From Sphingomonas sp. UBA4766 (GTDB taxonomy: Bacteria; Pseudomonadota; Alphaproteobacteria; Sphingomonadales; Sphingomonadaceae): a DNA stretch of 5,697 bases. The notes beneath the pieces were generated by a model. That model was given only the letters and a program-made list of their open reading frames with translations. It had not been told where the DNA came from and did no database searches. This document shows positions 5,017-5,697 of this stretch, piece by piece. Each line of letters starts with the position of its first letter. Position 1 is the stretch's first letter. The position numbers and the translations under genes are program-made. Where the stretch lies: the NCBI GenBank assembly GCA_002403415.1, contig DHHS01000183.1, positions 1 to 5,697 of the forward strand. The letters run 5' to 3'.

Positions 5017-5044
5017 TTGATAGCGATTACAGGCGATTTCGCAA
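5017..5044 (-). promoter_or_regulatory. Candidate promoter for the DUF1244 gene
   Basis: On the minus strand TTGCGA (5044-5039) and TATCAA (5022-5017) are separated by 16 bases, about 22 bases before the DUF1244 ATG. They are moderate matches to -35 and -10 elements. The spacer contains GCGATT twice at a ten-base period in the plus-strand reading (5023-5028 and 5033-5038). A pyk promoter must lie in the same 70-base gap or inside the DUF1244 gene; I could not identify it. Confidence 0.3.
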
Positions 5045-5064
5045 AAGGCGAGGAGAGCGTGCCA

Positions 5065-5697
5065 ATGTCGAAAGCGATCAGTCCCCGGTTGCGCAAAGTG
5101 CGCGTGCTGGCAACGCTTGGCCCCGCCAGCAGTACCCCCGACATGATCGAAAAGCTGTTCCGCGCCGGTGCCGATGCGTTTCGGATCAATATGAGCCACG
5201 GCGATCAGGCATCGAAAATCCCGCTGATCGACGCGATTCGGGCGATGGAGCGCCGCATCGGCCGTCCCTCCACGATTCTCGCCGATCTTCAGGGGCCAAA
5301 GCTGCGCGTGGGCAAATTTGCGGGCGGGAAGGTGATGCTGGAAACCGGCGCGACCTTTCTGCTCGATCGCGACACGACGCCCGGCGATGCTGACCGGGTC
5401 GAATTGCCCCACCGCGAGATTTTTGAGGCGATCCGCCCCGGCGCGCGGCTGTTGCTCGACGATGGCAAGCTGGTGCTGCGGGTGGTGGACAATGACGATG
5501 GGCGAATCGAGACGCGCGTGGAAATCGGCGGGGCGCTATCGAACAGCAAGGGCCTGAACGTGCCCGATGTCGTGCTGCCCATGGCGGCGCTGACCGAAAA
5601 GGACCGCAGCGACCTTGCGTTTGCGCTCGACCAGAAGGTGGACTGGATCGCGCTATCCTTTGTCCAGCGGCCCGACGATCTGGCCGAAGCACGGCGG
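5065..5697 (+). CDS. pyk: Pyruvate kinase (partial, N-terminal 211 residues)
   Basis: This cytosolic enzyme transfers phosphate from phosphoenolpyruvate to ADP, giving pyruvate and ATP. It is the last step of lower glycolysis and of the Entner-Doudoroff route used by sphingomonads. The visible part covers the start of the A domain, the B domain and re-entry into the A barrel. RKVRVLATLGPAS (10-22) is the typical opening. AFRINMSHG (38-46) holds Arg40, Asn42 and Ser44, and LADLQGPKLRVG (72-83) holds Asp74; these match the nucleotide- and K-binding residues of the family. The B domain is roughly 83-160. SKGLNVPDVVLPMAALTEKD (161-180) and DWIALSFVQRPDDL (193-206) follow. The catalytic KIE segment and the regulatory C domain lie beyond the right edge. 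ATG at 5065 has AGGAGA eight bases upstream; an in-frame GTG at 5059 is too close to that site. Confidence 0.97.
   Translation, partial: MSKAISPRLRKVRVLATLGPASSTPDMIEKLFRAGADAFRINMSHGDQASKIPLIDAIRAMERRIGRPSTILADLQGPKLRVGKFAGGKVMLETGATFLLDRDTTPGDADRVELPHREIFEAIRPGARLLLDDGKLVLRVVDNDDGRIETRVEIGGALSNSKGLNVPDVVLPMAALTEKDRSDLAFALDQKVDWIALSFVQRPDDLAEARR

Noticed and set aside
4995..5189. Extension of the DUF1244 frame into the pyruvate kinase region
   Set aside because: It would cross the divergent promoter region and run antisense into pyk. The DUF1244 family length and a strong ribosome binding site support the start at 4994.
5186..5692. Minus-strand frames opposite pyruvate kinase
   Set aside because: Arg/Pro/Ser-rich shadows with no motifs, opposite a clear pyk gene with its conserved nucleotide- and metal-binding residues.
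1..5697. CRISPR, defence, phage, transposon or toxin-antitoxin content
   Set aside because: I found no repeat arrays, transposase or integrase motifs, insertion-sequence ends or small toxin-antitoxin pairs; nearly every base belongs to a recognised core gene or a gap shorter than 80 bases.

Overview
The window is high-GC, densely coding chromosomal DNA from an alphaproteobacterium, most likely a sphingomonad (Sphingomonas or a close relative). The evidence is a GapR/DUF2312 nucleoid protein (a family largely confined to Alphaproteobacteria), the closeness of gapR, a DUF1244 gene and pyruvate kinase, and protein sequences of sphingomonad type. The genus is inferred from remembered family sequences, not from a search.

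Layout. Eight genes lie on the minus strand. In transcription order, from high to low coordinates, they are: a DUF1244 protein (4994-4668), an exported amidohydrolase/peptidase (4595-3243), gapR (3176-2937), yebC (2858-2115), ruvC (2118-1633), argB (1622-723), yggT (666-364) and the start of folD (323-1, cut by the window edge). One gene is on the plus strand: pyruvate kinase, from 5065 and cut at the right edge. It is divergent from the DUF1244 gene across a 70-base intergenic region. No gap exceeds 80 bases. I see no RNA genes, mobile elements, CRISPR arrays or prophage remnants.

How the genes fit together. yebC, ruvC and argB are tightly packed: yebC and ruvC overlap by four bases (GTGA), and the argB ribosome binding site overlaps the ruvC stop codon. 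yggT and folD follow at short distances. This looks like one polycistronic unit combining translation support or regulation (YebC), Holliday junction resolution (RuvC), arginine biosynthesis (ArgB), a membrane protein (YggT) and one-carbon metabolism (FolD). gapR, which shapes chromosome topology, lies just upstream but is separated by an intergenic hairpin. The amidohydrolase is the odd member: a secreted, probably dipeptide-cleaving enzyme between DUF1244 and gapR.

The window is mostly ordinary core genome, and I found no convincing undescribed system. The items worth a second look are small: a 17-codon ORF whose stop overlaps the TTG start of yggT, a perfect 12-bp tandem repeat over the amidohydrolase stop, hairpins before yebC and folD, a stack of four ATG codons at the amidohydrolase start, and the uncharacterised DUF1244 gene divergent from pyk.
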